A stretch of 64,000 nucleotides of DNA, from positions 1 to 64,000 of the forward strand of contig NZ_JAGGPX010000007.1 in assembly GCF_018613575.1 (NCBI RefSeq), read 5' to 3'. Both the position numbers and the translations under genes were made by a program. The stretch is from Planococcus sp. ISL-110 (GTDB lineage Bacteria; Bacillota; Bacilli; Bacillales_A; Planococcaceae). Within the stretch, counting starts at the first letter, position 1. Each line of letters starts with the position of its first letter. A model generated the notes under the pieces. The model saw nothing but the letters and a program-made list of their open reading frames with translations, made no database searches and was not told the DNA's origin. Of this stretch, positions 53,905-62,450 are shown piece after piece.

Positions 53905-54261
53905 ATGCATCCGATTAAAGATCCGCAAGTAGATCGATTTATCGAGGGGCTGGAAAGTCCTACGCAGGAAATCGTGGCGCAGCTGCGCACATTGGTGTTC
54001 GAAGCTTATCCGGAAATGGACGAGGGCTTTAAATGGGCCAATCCGAGCTATGCCAAGGAAGGCCTCGTATGCTATATGCAGACCGCCAAAGGCCATGTCA
54101 ACTTCGGCTTTTACCGGGGCGTGGAGCTTCGTGACGAGTCCAATCTGCTGGAAGGCGACGGCAATAAAATGCGCCATGTTCGGCTGAACCGAACCGATGA
54201 AATCCAGAGCGATGTGCTGAAGCGGCTGATTTGGGATGCAGTGGAATTAAATCGGGGATAA
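53905..54261 (+). CDS. DUF1801 domain protein
   Basis: The 118-residue protein matches DUF1801 (YdhG/YdeI-like): FIEGLESPTQEIVAQLRTLV, then EGFKWANPSYAKEG and GFYRGVELRDESNLL. Function is unknown; the fold is related to SCP2/iron-sulfur-chaperone-like frataxin-like proteins only weakly. AAGGGGAG precedes the ATG, and the gene follows the regulator by 13 nt. Confidence 0.85.
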   Translation: MHPIKDPQVDRFIEGLESPTQEIVAQLRTLVFEAYPEMDEGFKWANPSYAKEGLVCYMQTAKGHVNFGFYRGVELRDESNLLEGDGNKMRHVRLNRTDEIQSDVLKRLIWDAVELNRG

Positions 54262-54263
54262 AT

Positions 54264-54507
54264 AAAGAAAAGCGAAAGCGCCTGTTCAGCTCTGACAGGG
54301 GTAAGCCGGTCTGGCAAAGCGGCATGTTTTCAGCCGCACAGCCAGAGTGGCTTACATCCCGAAGAGCTAGGCGCTGGAGCTGGACAAAGAAAAGCGGAAG
54401 CGCCTGTTCAGCTCTGACAGGGGTAAGCCGGTCTGGCAAAGCGGCATGTTTTCAGCCGCACAGCCAGAGTGGCTTACATCCCGAAGAGCTAGGCGCTGGA
54501 GCCTGGA
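54264..54507 (+). repeat. Two tandem copies of a 122-bp hairpin repeat (type A)
   Basis: Copies at 54264-54385 and 54386-54507 are almost identical. Each starts AAAGAAAAGCG, contains AAGCGGCATGTTTTCAGCC and ends GAGCTAGGCGCTGGAGC. The ends AGCGCCTGTTCAGCTCT and AGAGCTAGGCGCT are inverted, so each copy can fold into a long imperfect hairpin. The same unit recurs in inverted orientation at 58.2-59.1 kb. Confidence 0.85.
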
Positions 54508-54585
54508 CAATAAAGAAAAGCGGAAATATTTTTAAAAAGCTATTTTTGACCATAAAAAAACGAGGCGCAATCCGCCTCGTTTTTT

Positions 54586-55338
54586 CTATTTCATCGCTTC
54601 AAAAGTAATGAGGGAATCGGTGTTTTCCGGGCACTCCCCATATCGATAGCCGGTTGAAATGCTGATGTCGCTGAAGCCGACCCCTTCCAGAATTGCCTTG
54701 AATTCCTCGACGCCATACCAGCGCATGGGGTAACGCTCAAGTTCGGTCTCGACCAGCCGGCCTTCACGCCAGCGTTCATAGCGCCCCTGCGAAACGAAAT
54801 ATTGCCGGATCCAGTCAACTTCGATTTTCTTGCTTTCCACGGTCAGCGTATCGCCGTTAGCAGCCTGCCAAGTCCGAGTCGAAGTTTTCTCGAGTTCGAT
54901 AACGGCTGGTACATGCAAATCGACAATCAAACGGCCGCCTGTCTCCAGATGGCGATGGAAATTCTGCAAAGCCTGAAGCGATTTTTCGCGTTCGTGGAGC
55001 AAAAGGAACGTTCCAGTTGGAATGACGATCGCTGCGTACTTTGCATTGATCGTGAACGATTCCATTTTTCCGGCAAACAATTCCGGTGCTAATCCCCGCT
55101 CTTTGCAATTGGTGCGGCACACTTCGAGCATCTCGTCAGAAACGTCAAAACCGTCGACCTGGAATCCCTGTTCCAGCAGCGGCACGAGCAAGCGCCCAGT
55201 TCCCGTTGCCGGCTCCAGGATGCGCCCTTTGCACGAAGCCAAGCGCTCCAGGTAATATTCGATGTCACCGAATGAACTGCCGATCGGCTTATCGAGATCA
55301 TACACTTCCGATGACAATCTGCTGTAATACCCTAACAA
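54586..55338 (-). CDS. Class I SAM-dependent methyltransferase
   Basis: The 250-residue protein has the SAM-binding motif ILEPATGTGRLLVPL, an acidic loop (VDGFDVSDEMLE) and a later IVIPTGTFLLLHE region, all of the Methyltransf_25/11 type. The start is TTG close to GGTGAGG. It lies 18 nt after the DUF5316-like gene on the same strand. The substrate is unknown. Confidence 0.88.
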   Translation of the reverse strand: MLGYYSRLSSEVYDLDKPIGSSFGDIEYYLERLASCKGRILEPATGTGRLLVPLLEQGFQVDGFDVSDEMLEVCRTNCKERGLAPELFAGKMESFTINAKYAAIVIPTGTFLLLHEREKSLQALQNFHRHLETGGRLIVDLHVPAVIELEKTSTRTWQAANGDTLTVESKKIEVDWIRQYFVSQGRYERWREGRLVETELERYPMRWYGVEEFKAILEGVGFSDISISTGYRYGECPENTDSLITFEAMK

Positions 55339-55356
55339 CTCCTCACCCCATCCGCT

Positions 55357-55641
55357 TTATGAAATCATCGTCAAGTTGACGATGACTGCGATGATATTCG
55401 GCACAGCTACTAATACCGCGTTCTTCATTTTTGTCACGCGCTGCTGCTTTTCCCGACGCTTTTCTGAACTCGTCGTTCTTGTCGACTTGTTCTTGCCTTT
55501 TCCAAGCGCCAATACACCCCAAATCAATGCGATGCCGGCAGCCAGGCCGCTAATAACGAAAACCAATGACCAATCGTTCGTCAAATAAGCAACCAGCACG
55601 CCAGCCAAGACGATTAAGATTCCAATTAAAAAGTATTTCAT
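55357..55641 (-). CDS. Small membrane protein, DUF5316-like
   Basis: The 94-residue protein has two N-terminal membrane helices (about 3-22 and 26-46), a basic loop (KNKSTRTTSSEKRREKQQR) and a third C-terminal helix. The plan and the TNDWSLVFVISG segment resemble DUF5316 proteins. AAAGGAG precedes the ATG. It is upstream of the methyltransferase gene. Confidence 0.6.
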   Translation of the reverse strand: MKYFLIGILIVLAGVLVAYLTNDWSLVFVISGLAAGIALIWGVLALGKGKNKSTRTTSSEKRREKQQRVTKMKNAVLVAVPNIIAVIVNLTMIS

Positions 55642-55739
55642 GCTATTTTCTCTCCTTTAGGTACTGTAAATAATTTAAATTTTCCCTGCATGCTAATTTT
55701 ACCAAATGTCGTCCGATAGAGGTAGCTGTTAGAAAGGAT

Positions 55740-56130
55740 TTTTGAATTCTATGTGAATGGTCCGGGTTTCTAGATGATGGTTTGAGGTTTCAAAGTAAAG
55801 ATTTTAGTTGGCTACATGAAAGATCAACATTCTTACACAGATTTTGTGTGGCTACATGAAAGTTTCGGAGTTCTACATGACCGTTCGAGCCTGCTACCTG
55901 AACCTTTTGGATTCTTACACGGACTTCATTTTTCTATATGGAGATTTTGGGTTTCTATGTGATGGATTCCAGGTTCTAAGTGAGGTTTTGTAGTTTCTAC
56001 ATGAAGGTTTGGAGTTCCTATAAGGATTTTGTGTGGCTACATGAAAGTTTTCAATCTATACATGAACTTCCCACCCCTCTACAGCAACTTTCCATCTCTC
56101 TACCTCAACCTTCTACCTCGCTACACATAC
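55740..56130 (-). repeat. Periodic array, locus B: 19 motifs at 20.67-nt mean spacing
   Basis: On the minus strand the motif reads TTTCATGTAGCC or TCATGTAGAAC; on the plus strand CTACATGAA. The CTA anchors lie at 55749, 55770, 55791, 55812, 55832, 55852, 55873, 55894, 55914, 55934, 55955, 55976, 55997, 56018, 56037, 56056, 56079, 56100 and 56121. About ten bases are conserved and ten are variable in each unit. The motif is the same as that of locus A, in the other orientation, and the mean spacing agrees to 0.02 nt. Confidence 0.85.
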
Positions 56131-56186
56131 TCATGCGGCCAAACTCACATTCCCCTATCACACCCCATTTCAAGCCCGCAAAAGGA

Positions 56187-56204
56187 AGCAGTGCGCGCAC
56201 TGCT
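56187..56204. repeat. Perfect 18-bp palindrome
   Basis: AGCAGTGCGCGCACTGCT is its own reverse complement and is followed by TTTT on the plus strand. It could be a terminator-like hairpin without a loop or a protein site. Confidence 0.5.
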
Positions 56205-56284
56205 TTTCACTAACTGGAATTGCTGATTTTATTAAGCCAGCTGCTTTCACCTAAAAAATCATCAGAAGCAAAGCCTCAATACAC

Positions 56285-56312
56285 AGAAAAACCATTCACC
56301 AAAGTGAACAGC
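56285..56312 (-). terminator. Terminator of the ABC-2 permease gene
   Basis: GTTCAC and GTGAAT pair around TTTG on the minus strand, followed by GGTTTTTCTG. Confidence 0.65.
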
Positions 56313-56323
56313 CCTCTTTTATT

Positions 56324-57346
56324 TCATAACTTCCGGTAGCGCTTCAAGGCGATGATATTCAGGAAAATGAAAACCGCCGCAAAAGCAGCGAGTGCCAGCA
56401 GGTTGCTGTATACATCCACTAAGCCTTCCCCTCTGTACATGATGGCTTTCAGGGCATCGGCCGCATAGTACAGCGGCATGATGCGGCTGATGTTCTGCAG
56501 CCAATCGGCCATGCCTTCGAGCGGGATGATCCCCGCGAAAAAGATTTGCGGAATGACAACGATCGGGATAAACTGGACCATCTGAAATTCTGAAGATGCG
56601 AAAGTTGATAGCAGAATGCCGAGGGACAATGCTACCAAAGCCAGCAGCAGGTTAACGATAATGACGTGCCAAACCTGGCCGACCATGATCATATCCAATA
56701 CTTGAATCGAATAGAACACGACGATGATGGTCTGGATGATGGCGAAAATACCAAAGCCGGTCAGATAGGCCAGGACAATTTCCCAGCGCCGGATCGGCGT
56801 CGCGAGCAACCGTTCCAAGGTTCCCGACACTCGCTCTTTCAGCAAACCGATCCCCGAAATCAAAAACACGAAAAAGAAGACGAAAAAACCGACCAGTATC
56901 GGTCCCAATACGTCAAAGAATTCTGTTTCCGCGTCACCATAAATGTATTCCGTATCAATGCTGGCAGGCGCCTCTCCCCCGGCTTGCATGGCTGCCGCCT
57001 GAGTGACCTGCATCAATAACGCCCGGGAAGTGCTCGGGTCATTATTTTCCAACGTGACCCGAAAGCCGCCTTCGTTGATTTCCAGCAAACCATCGAGCTC
57101 ATCCGTGATGATGGTTTGCTGATCAGCATCATTATAGGAAACTACATCAATCGACGCATTTTCCAAAGCAGCGATGAGCGGATCATTGCCTCCTATAACC
57201 CCGAGCTGAGGATTTTCATTGTCGCCATTAAAAAAGAAATACATCAAAGTCAGTACAATAAGTGGCGCGAAAAACAGCAGCGCCATCGTCCGCTTGTCGC
57301 GCAGCAGCTGCAGCATGATGCGTTGGATCAATGCCAGAATTCTCAT
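56324..57346 (-). CDS. ABC-2 type exporter permease
   Basis: The 340-residue protein has one membrane helix at the start, an extracellular domain (about 45-165) and five helices after residue 165, as in ABC-2/DrrB/YhaP-like permeases. SGTLERLLATPIRRWEIV is the conserved cytoplasmic segment before the transmembrane core. It overlaps the ATPase gene by 4 nt. Together they form an exporter of drugs, lipids or polymers. Confidence 0.9.
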   Translation of the reverse strand: MRILALIQRIMLQLLRDKRTMALLFFAPLIVLTLMYFFFNGDNENPQLGVIGGNDPLIAALENASIDVVSYNDADQQTIITDELDGLLEINEGGFRVTLENNDPSTSRALLMQVTQAAAMQAGGEAPASIDTEYIYGDAETEFFDVLGPILVGFFVFFFVFLISGIGLLKERVSGTLERLLATPIRRWEIVLAYLTGFGIFAIIQTIIVVFYSIQVLDMIMVGQVWHVIIVNLLLALVALSLGILLSTFASSEFQMVQFIPIVVIPQIFFAGIIPLEGMADWLQNISRIMPLYYAADALKAIMYRGEGLVDVYSNLLALAAFAAVFIFLNIIALKRYRKL

Positions 57347-58068
57347 CGTGCATCCCTCCCCGCCTGCAAAAAGACGCCTTCCAAATCAGCCGCACCATAT
57401 GCCGCCTTTAATTCGTCCGGGGTTCCGGCAGCCAGGATCCCGCCTTCACGGACCATGGCAATGCGGTCGCACTTTTCCGCTTCGTCCATGACATGTGTCG
57501 TCACGATGATAGTCTTGCCCTGCTCCATCTTCAAAAGCATCAATTCACTCCAGATCGACAGCCGCAGCTCCGGGTCGATGCCGACGGTCGGCTCATCCAG
57601 GATCAGGATTTTTGGATCATGGACCAAAGCGATTGCCAGCGACAGCCGCCGTTTCATGCCACCTGAATAAGCAGAGACTTTCTTGCCCAACTCATCGGTC
57701 AGCTGAACCAAATCTGCCGCATAGGCGACCCTTTCTTTCAAAACCGATCGTTTCATTTTGTACAGCGAAGCGAAAAAGCGTAAGTTTTCCCTGCCGGTCA
57801 ATTCCGGATACAGTGCGTCCGATTGCGCCATGTAGCCGATTTCTTGAAGCAACGACAGATTTGGCACCCGTTTCCCGAGCACTTCCACTGTTCCGCCGCT
57901 CGGCGAATCGATGCCGACGATCATCTTTACCAAGGTGGTTTTCCCAGAACCCGACGGCCCAATCAACCCGAAAATCTCCCCGCCTGCAATTTGCAGATCC
58001 ACTTCATGGAGCACCGTCGTTTTGCCGTATTTTTTGCCGAGCTTGTTGATGGAGATGCTACTTTCCAC
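57343..58068 (-). CDS. ABC-2 type exporter ATPase
   Basis: The roughly 241-residue ATPase has Walker A GPSGSGKTTL, Q-loop MAQSDALYPELTG, signature YSGGMKRRL and Walker B ILILDEPTVGID, the DrrA/CcmA-type pattern. The GTG at 58068 is 7 nt after GGAGGG; an in-frame ATG at 58074 almost touches it, so both starts are possible. It is the first gene of the pair with the permease. Confidence 0.9.
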   Translation of the reverse strand: MESSISINKLGKKYGKTTVLHEVDLQIAGGEIFGLIGPSGSGKTTLVKMIVGIDSPSGGTVEVLGKRVPNLSLLQEIGYMAQSDALYPELTGRENLRFFASLYKMKRSVLKERVAYAADLVQLTDELGKKVSAYSGGMKRRLSLAIALVHDPKILILDEPTVGIDPELRLSIWSELMLLKMEQGKTIIVTTHVMDEAEKCDRIAMVREGGILAAGTPDELKAAYGAADLEGVFLQAGRDAR

Positions 58069-58205
58069 GTGCATTCCCTCCAGTCCAATATAAACCTGTT
58101 ATTACTTTGTATTCTACGCTCATTTCGAAAAAAGCAAAGCAGCGGGAGGGCTGCTTTGCTTAGTTTTATTATGGGTATGTATGCTGTATAGGTGCTTGTA
58201 GGAGC

Positions 58206-59096
58206 TATACGGGTGCTTCCGCTTTTCTTTGTTGTCCAGCTCCAGCGCCTAGCTCTTCGGGATGTAAGCCGCGCTGGCTGTGCGGCTGAAAACATGCCGC
58301 TTCGCCAGATCGTCTTACCCCTGTCAGAGCTGAACAGGCGCTTCCGCTTTTCTTTGTCCAGGCTCCAGCGCCTAGCTCTTCGGGATGTAAGCCGCGCTGG
58401 CTGTGCGGCTGAAAACATGCCGCTTCGCCAGATCGTCTTACCCCTGTCAGAGCTGAACAGGCGCTTCCGCTTTTCTTTGTCCAGACTCCAGCAGCCAGCC
58501 CCTCGAGTCGCTTCAGCCTTTCCCGCAATGGCTGAAGAACGCCATTACAGGCAAGGCTTCCAGCGCTTGTCGGGGCTAAACGGGTGCTTCCGCTTTTCTT
58601 TGTTGTCCAGCTCCAGCGCCTAGCTCTTCGGGATGTAAGCCACTCTGGCTGTGCGGCTGAAAACATGCCGCTTCGCCAGATCGTCTTACCCCTGTCAGAG
58701 CTGAACAGGCGCTTCCGCTTTTCTTTGTCCAGACTCCATCGCCTAGCTCTTCGGGATGTAAGCCACTCTGGCTGTGCGGCTGAAAACATGCCGCTTCACC
58801 AGATCGTCTTACCCCTGTCAGAGCTGAACAGGCGCTTCCGCTTTTCTTTGTCCAGACTCCAGCAGCCAGCCCCTCGAGTCGCTTCAGCCTTTCCCGCAAT
58901 GGCTGAAGAACGCCATTACAGGCAAGGCTTCCAGCGCTTGTCGGGGCTAAACGGCTGCTTCCGCTTTTCTTTGTTGTCCAGACTCCAGCGCCTAGCTCTT
59001 CGGGATGTAAGCCGCGCTGGCTGTGCGGCTGAAAACATGCCGCTTCGCCAGATCATCTTACCCCTGTCAGAGCTGAACAGGCGCTTCCGCTTTTCT
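58206..59096 (-). repeat. Array of hairpin repeats: five type A and two type B units
   Basis: Type A units (the 54.3-kb repeat in inverse orientation) have anchors GCGCCTAGCTCTTCGG near 58245, 58370, 58616, 58741 and 58987. Type B units, containing CAGCCAGCCCCTCGAG and CAATGGCTGAAGAACGCCAT, lie near 58485 and 58857. The order is A-A-B-A-A-B-A, that is, a 371-bp block repeated twice plus one extra A. All units share the linker GCTTCCGCTTTTCTTTG. Long frames here are artefacts of the repeats. Confidence 0.85.
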
Positions 59097-59635
59097 TATT
59101 TCCACTCAGAGGCCAGCATCCCATAAACCACGTGGTCGACGTAGCGGTCGTACAGCCATTCGGCCTGGCGAATGGTGCCTTCTTCGATATAGCCGAGCCG
59201 CTCGGGAATGCCACGGCTTTTGTGGTTCTCGACTGCTGCGCGGATCTCGACTTTATTGAGCTTGAGGTCGTTTAACGCGTAATCGGTCAAAGCCTTAGCG
59301 ACACGTGTCATGATTCCTTTGCCTTGGTATTCCTGGCCAAGCCAGTAGCCGATATAAGCAGTTTTGTTGGCATGATTGATGTTGTTGAAGCCACCGATTC
59401 CGGCGATTTCGCCTTTGTAAAGGATAACAGCGCCCAGGCTTTTGCCCTCGACAAAATTGCTGCTGCCGGATTGGATGAAGTTTTTGGTGTCCTGTAATTC
59501 AGTAGTGAAATCCAGCCATGGCAGCCATTCTTTCAAGTAATCCCGTGAAGCATCGGTGAGCTCGAAAATCCGTTCTGCATCGCTCATTTCCTGGAGCTTG
59601 AGTGATAGGTCCTCGTCAATTTTATGTACGAACAT
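59096..59635 (-). CDS. GNAT-family N-acetyltransferase, YdaF/RimJ-like
   Basis: The 179-residue enzyme starts MFVHKIDEDLSLKL and has GNAT motif A (GYWLGQEYQGKGIMTR) and LGYIEEGTIRQAEW near the end. It resembles YdaF and RimL/RimJ-type protein N-terminal acetyltransferases. The frame opens at 59833, but the ATG at 59635 has AAAGGAGG 7 nt before it. The gene ends exactly at the hairpin repeat array, where TTATTT replaces the usual TTTG of the linker. Confidence 0.9.
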   Translation of the reverse strand: MFVHKIDEDLSLKLQEMSDAERIFELTDASRDYLKEWLPWLDFTTELQDTKNFIQSGSSNFVEGKSLGAVILYKGEIAGIGGFNNINHANKTAYIGYWLGQEYQGKGIMTRVAKALTDYALNDLKLNKVEIRAAVENHKSRGIPERLGYIEEGTIRQAEWLYDRYVDHVVYGMLASEWK

Positions 59636-59807
59636 AGAAATGCCTCCTTTTTCTGTGTAGACATATCGTAACATAAATATCATAATTTTCCATCCCGATT
59701 TTATTGCTTTCTTAATTGTACATTCCCTCTGATATTCAGTGGGCAGAACGTGTAAAATAGAACCATAATAGATGCGTGGACCCATTCCGGGGAGGAGTGT
59801 GAAAAGC

Positions 59808-60065
59808 ATGGAAGCTGTCGATGTGAATTCCATGGATCCGGGAATTCCCTTATACCTGTGGATGCTGCTGTTCTTGGTGTTTCTGGTGATTGCATTTATT
59901 GGATTGGTAATCTACACCAGCCGAAAAGGAATGCCCCGCGACATTTTGCCTCCGCAAAACAAACAATCGGAGCTACTGAAAGAACAGTATGCCAATGGTG
60001 AAATCAGCGAGGAAGAGTTTCATAAACGCATGAAGAACTTGGATGAACGATCGGTAAGGCGATAA
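59808..60065 (+). CDS. SHOCT-like small membrane protein 1
   Basis: The 85-residue protein has one membrane helix (about 17-38, LWMLLFLVFLVIAFIGL) and a C-terminal SHOCT-like motif (LLKEQYANGEISEEEFHKRM). The ATG at 59808 has GGGGAGGAG before it. It is followed 30 nt later by a paralogous gene. SHOCT motifs are thought to mediate oligomerisation or signalling at membranes. Confidence 0.75.
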   Translation: MEAVDVNSMDPGIPLYLWMLLFLVFLVIAFIGLVIYTSRKGMPRDILPPQNKQSELLKEQYANGEISEEEFHKRMKNLDERSVRR

Positions 60066-60095
60066 GAATTCATTAAAGAAAGGAAGTTGAGGACA

Positions 60096-60350
60096 ATGGG
60101 AGAATTTTTCACACCGGGCAATCAGGCACTTGGCATCACCATCGCCGTTGGGTTTATCGTTTTGTTGGCTGCACTTGGGATAATTCTGTGGTTCACCCTG
60201 ATCAAAGCACGCAAAAAAGCTGCGAGCACTGAGCCAAGTGAATCAAACAAAGCGGTTGAGGCGTTGCGCCAGAGGTATGTTAACGGCGAAATCAGCAAAG
60301 AGGAATACGATGAGCAGCTGCGCACATTAACAAATCCATCGAAAAACTGA
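60096..60350 (+). CDS. SHOCT-like small membrane protein 2
   Basis: The 84-residue protein has one membrane helix (about 12-36) and a SHOCT-like tail (ALRQRYVNGEISKEEYDEQL). It is clearly a paralogue of the gene before it; the tail is better conserved than the helix. AAAGGAAG lies some way before the ATG. The pair probably acts together. Confidence 0.75.
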   Translation: MGEFFTPGNQALGITIAVGFIVLLAALGIILWFTLIKARKKAASTEPSESNKAVEALRQRYVNGEISKEEYDEQLRTLTNPSKN

Positions 60351-60450
60351 TTGTGCAGCTTTTGTGAAGTTTCTCACTTTTCGTTTAGTTGGCAACCTAA
60401 AGGGAAACAAAAGAGAGAAGCAACAAAATCTGAAACTGGAGGTTTTATTG

Positions 60451-60777
60451 ATGGCACATGAACAACATGCAGAACTGATTAAAACCTTGCACGATTGCGC
60501 AGCAGCGTGCAACCATTGTTTTGACGCATGCTTACAGGAAGACGATGTAAAGATGATGGCACAATGTATTCGCCTGGACCGCGAATGCGCGGACATCTGC
60601 GCGTATTTGGAGCATGCCATTACCCGCAACTCCCCATTCGTTGCAGAACTGGCGAAGGCTTGCGCAGCAATTTGTGAAGCGTGCGGAGCAGAATGTGCAA
60701 AACACGACCATGACCACTGCCAGAAATGTGCAGAAGCTTGTGCAAAATGCGCAGAAGCTTGCCATAGCGTAGCATAA
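60451..60777 (+). CDS. Cys-rich four-helix copper-storage protein (Csp3/DUF326)
   Basis: The 108-residue cytoplasmic protein has 16 cysteines in helical CxxxC, CxxC and related patterns (16, 20, 23, 27, 39, 46, 50, 71, 75, 78, 82, 90, 93, 97, 100, 104), the DUF326 pattern of Csp3 and YhjQ. These four-helix bundles bind many Cu(I) ions through cysteines lining the core. There is no signal peptide. The ATG at 60451 has GGAGG 9 nt before it; an upstream in-frame ATG at 60364 has none. A strong terminator follows. Confidence 0.88.
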   Translation: MAHEQHAELIKTLHDCAAACNHCFDACLQEDDVKMMAQCIRLDRECADICAYLEHAITRNSPFVAELAKACAAICEACGAECAKHDHDHCQKCAEACAKCAEACHSVA

Positions 60778-60785
60778 TTTTTTTC

Positions 60786-60826
60786 AAAAGCCCGGTTGCA
60801 GGGAAATTTCCTGCAACCGGGCTTTT
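60786..60826 (+). terminator. Terminator of the copper-storage gene
   Basis: AAAAGCCCGGTTGCAGG pairs with CCTGCAACCGGGCTTTT around GAAATTT. Confidence 0.9.
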
Positions 60827-60861
60827 GTGTTGGCAGGGTTAGAGGTTTTTCGCCATAATAG

Positions 60862-60912
60862 TAGAAAAGCGGCTGAAGCAACTCGAGGGGCTGGCTGCCG
60901 TTTAGCCCCTAA
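60862..60912 (+). repeat. Fragment of the type B hairpin repeat
   Basis: GAAAAGCGGCTGAAGC, then CTCGAGGGGCTGGCTGC, match the type B units at 58.5 and 58.9 kb in inverse orientation, but only one end of the unit is present. Confidence 0.6.
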
Positions 60913-60971
60913 ACAAAATCAACAGCTAAAAGTTAAATTCTTATAAGCAACAATCTAAGGAGTGAATTCGG

Positions 60972-62450
60972 ATGGCACGAACAGTATTGGTGATAGGCGC
61001 TGGCATCGGTGGATTGACAGCAGGTTCACTTCTCGCAAAAGCGGGATGGCCGGTGACGCTGCTGGAAGCCTCCTCGGAGCTCGGCGGCTGTGCCGGCAAA
61101 TTCAAACGCAATAAGTATTTATTCCCCGCTGGCGCAACGCTCGGAATGGGCCTCGAACCAGGCGGCATCCACAACCGTGTCTTCCGTTTTCTCGGCAAAC
61201 CGATGGCCATCGAACCGCTCGAGCGTGTCATGGAAATGGTCCACCCAGAAGCGACGTTCGTATTCCATAAAGACCGCGCACGCCATGTCGACGGCATTGC
61301 GGCGTATTTCCCCCAGCACAGCGATGGGATCCGCGCGTTCTACAAGGAAATCCACCACACTGCGGCCATTGTCCGGACGCTGATGGACCCGCTCCCCGCT
61401 CTGCCTCCTGCAACGGCAAACGAGTGGGCGTTCCTGACGAAATCCATGCGCCCCAAACACGTTAAGCTCCTGCCTTTCTTTAATCAAACCTTGGGCCAGC
61501 GGCTGAAAAAGCATGGACTTGGTGACTTGCAGGAGTTTCGCCATATGCTTGACGGCCTGCTGATCGACAGCATGCAGACCGGCAGCGAAGACGTAGCGTA
61601 TTTATTGTCCGCGGTGGCGCTTGATATTTACCACGAAGGAGCCTATTACGTTCCTGGCGGCCTATACCGTTTTTCTGAATTGATGGGCGACAGCCTGAAG
61701 GAAAACGGCGGTGTGCTGAAAAAGCGGCGTACCCTCGAAAAGTTGGAACGGCGGGGCGATTTATGGGTCGCGACCGATCACCGCGGCAATGTCTACGAAG
61801 CGACAGATGTCGTCTTGAACGTACCAATCCAGCAATTGCCGAAGATTTTGGCACCCGAACTGGTGGCCAAGCTGAAAGTTTCTTTGCGCGACGGCATTGC
61901 CGGAGAAACCTGGACAACGCTGACGCTGTATTTGGCAGTTGATTCAACAAAGCTGAAAGAGCCCCTGCCGCCATTCCGCCAGATTTCTACAGGCGATGGG
62001 CTTGCTGAAGGGGGCCATTTCTTCATGTCTTCGTCTGTTCCCGGCGATGAGCTGCGCGCTCCTGAAGGCTTCCAGACCGTAACGATTTCCACGCATTCGC
62101 GCATACAGGAATGGGACAGCCAGGAAAAATATGAAAACACGCGGACGGTCTTAACGGAGCGTATGCTCCAGGCCATCCAAGGGCCTGTCCCTGAATTCCG
62201 CGAAGCCATCGTCCATATGGAAAGCGGTGCCCCCAAAGCCTGGGAGCGTTTTGCCGGACGGACGAATGGCCTGGTCGGCGGCTTCCCCCAAACTTTGGAC
62301 GCCGCCCTGTTCAATTCCATTTCGCATCATTCCGGCTTGCCGAACCTCTACGTGTGCGGCGATCATATTTTCCCCGGCGGCGGAACAATTGGTGCTGCAG
62401 CAAGCGGCATTCATGCCGCGCGGTCGGTATCGGGCAAGCGCTTGATTTAG
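60972..62450 (+). CDS. Phytoene-desaturase-like FAD oxidoreductase
   Basis: The 492-residue protein has an N-terminal dinucleotide motif (VLVIGAGIGGLTAG, then LEASSELGGCAG) and a C-terminal FAD motif (NLYVCGDHIFPGGGTIGAA), the pattern of the CrtI/CrtN carotenoid desaturase and isomerase group. AAGGAG precedes the ATG. Planococcaceae make C30 carotenoids, but no other carotenoid gene is adjacent, so a carotenoid role is inferred; a different FAD-dependent reaction is possible. Confidence 0.85.
   Translation: MARTVLVIGAGIGGLTAGSLLAKAGWPVTLLEASSELGGCAGKFKRNKYLFPAGATLGMGLEPGGIHNRVFRFLGKPMAIEPLERVMEMVHPEATFVFHKDRARHVDGIAAYFPQHSDGIRAFYKEIHHTAAIVRTLMDPLPALPPATANEWAFLTKSMRPKHVKLLPFFNQTLGQRLKKHGLGDLQEFRHMLDGLLIDSMQTGSEDVAYLLSAVALDIYHEGAYYVPGGLYRFSELMGDSLKENGGVLKKRRTLEKLERRGDLWVATDHRGNVYEATDVVLNVPIQQLPKILAPELVAKLKVSLRDGIAGETWTTLTLYLAVDSTKLKEPLPPFRQISTGDGLAEGGHFFMSSSVPGDELRAPEGFQTVTISTHSRIQEWDSQEKYENTRTVLTERMLQAIQGPVPEFREAIVHMESGAPKAWERFAGRTNGLVGGFPQTLDAALFNSISHHSGLPNLYVCGDHIFPGGGTIGAAASGIHAARSVSGKRLI

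Larger units (their letters stand above)
55642..56323. other. Long intergenic region with periodic array
   Basis: The 682-nt gap is mostly a periodic array (55740-56130). It also has a perfect 18-bp palindrome AGCAGTGCGCGCACTGCT at 56187-56204 and the terminator of the ABC-2 permease gene at 56285-56312. No gene is supported; small frames in the array are by-products of its repeats. Confidence 0.6.

Noticed and set aside
54231-54608. 125-codon plus-strand frame after the DUF1801 gene
   Set aside because: It runs through the two tandem hairpin repeats and has no ribosome site or protein-like composition.
55740-56213. CRISPR array or repeat-protein gene in the periodic region
   Set aside because: Units are about 20.7 nt with a 10-nt conserved part, far below CRISPR size; steps of 19-23 nt break the reading frame, and no cas genes are present. 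The frame at 55980-56213 is a by-product of the array.
58192-59126. Long open frames on both strands (up to 194 codons) between the ABC-2 ATPase and the GNAT gene
   Set aside because: They are translations of hairpin repeats; the same peptide words repeat with each unit, and no frame has a ribosome site.
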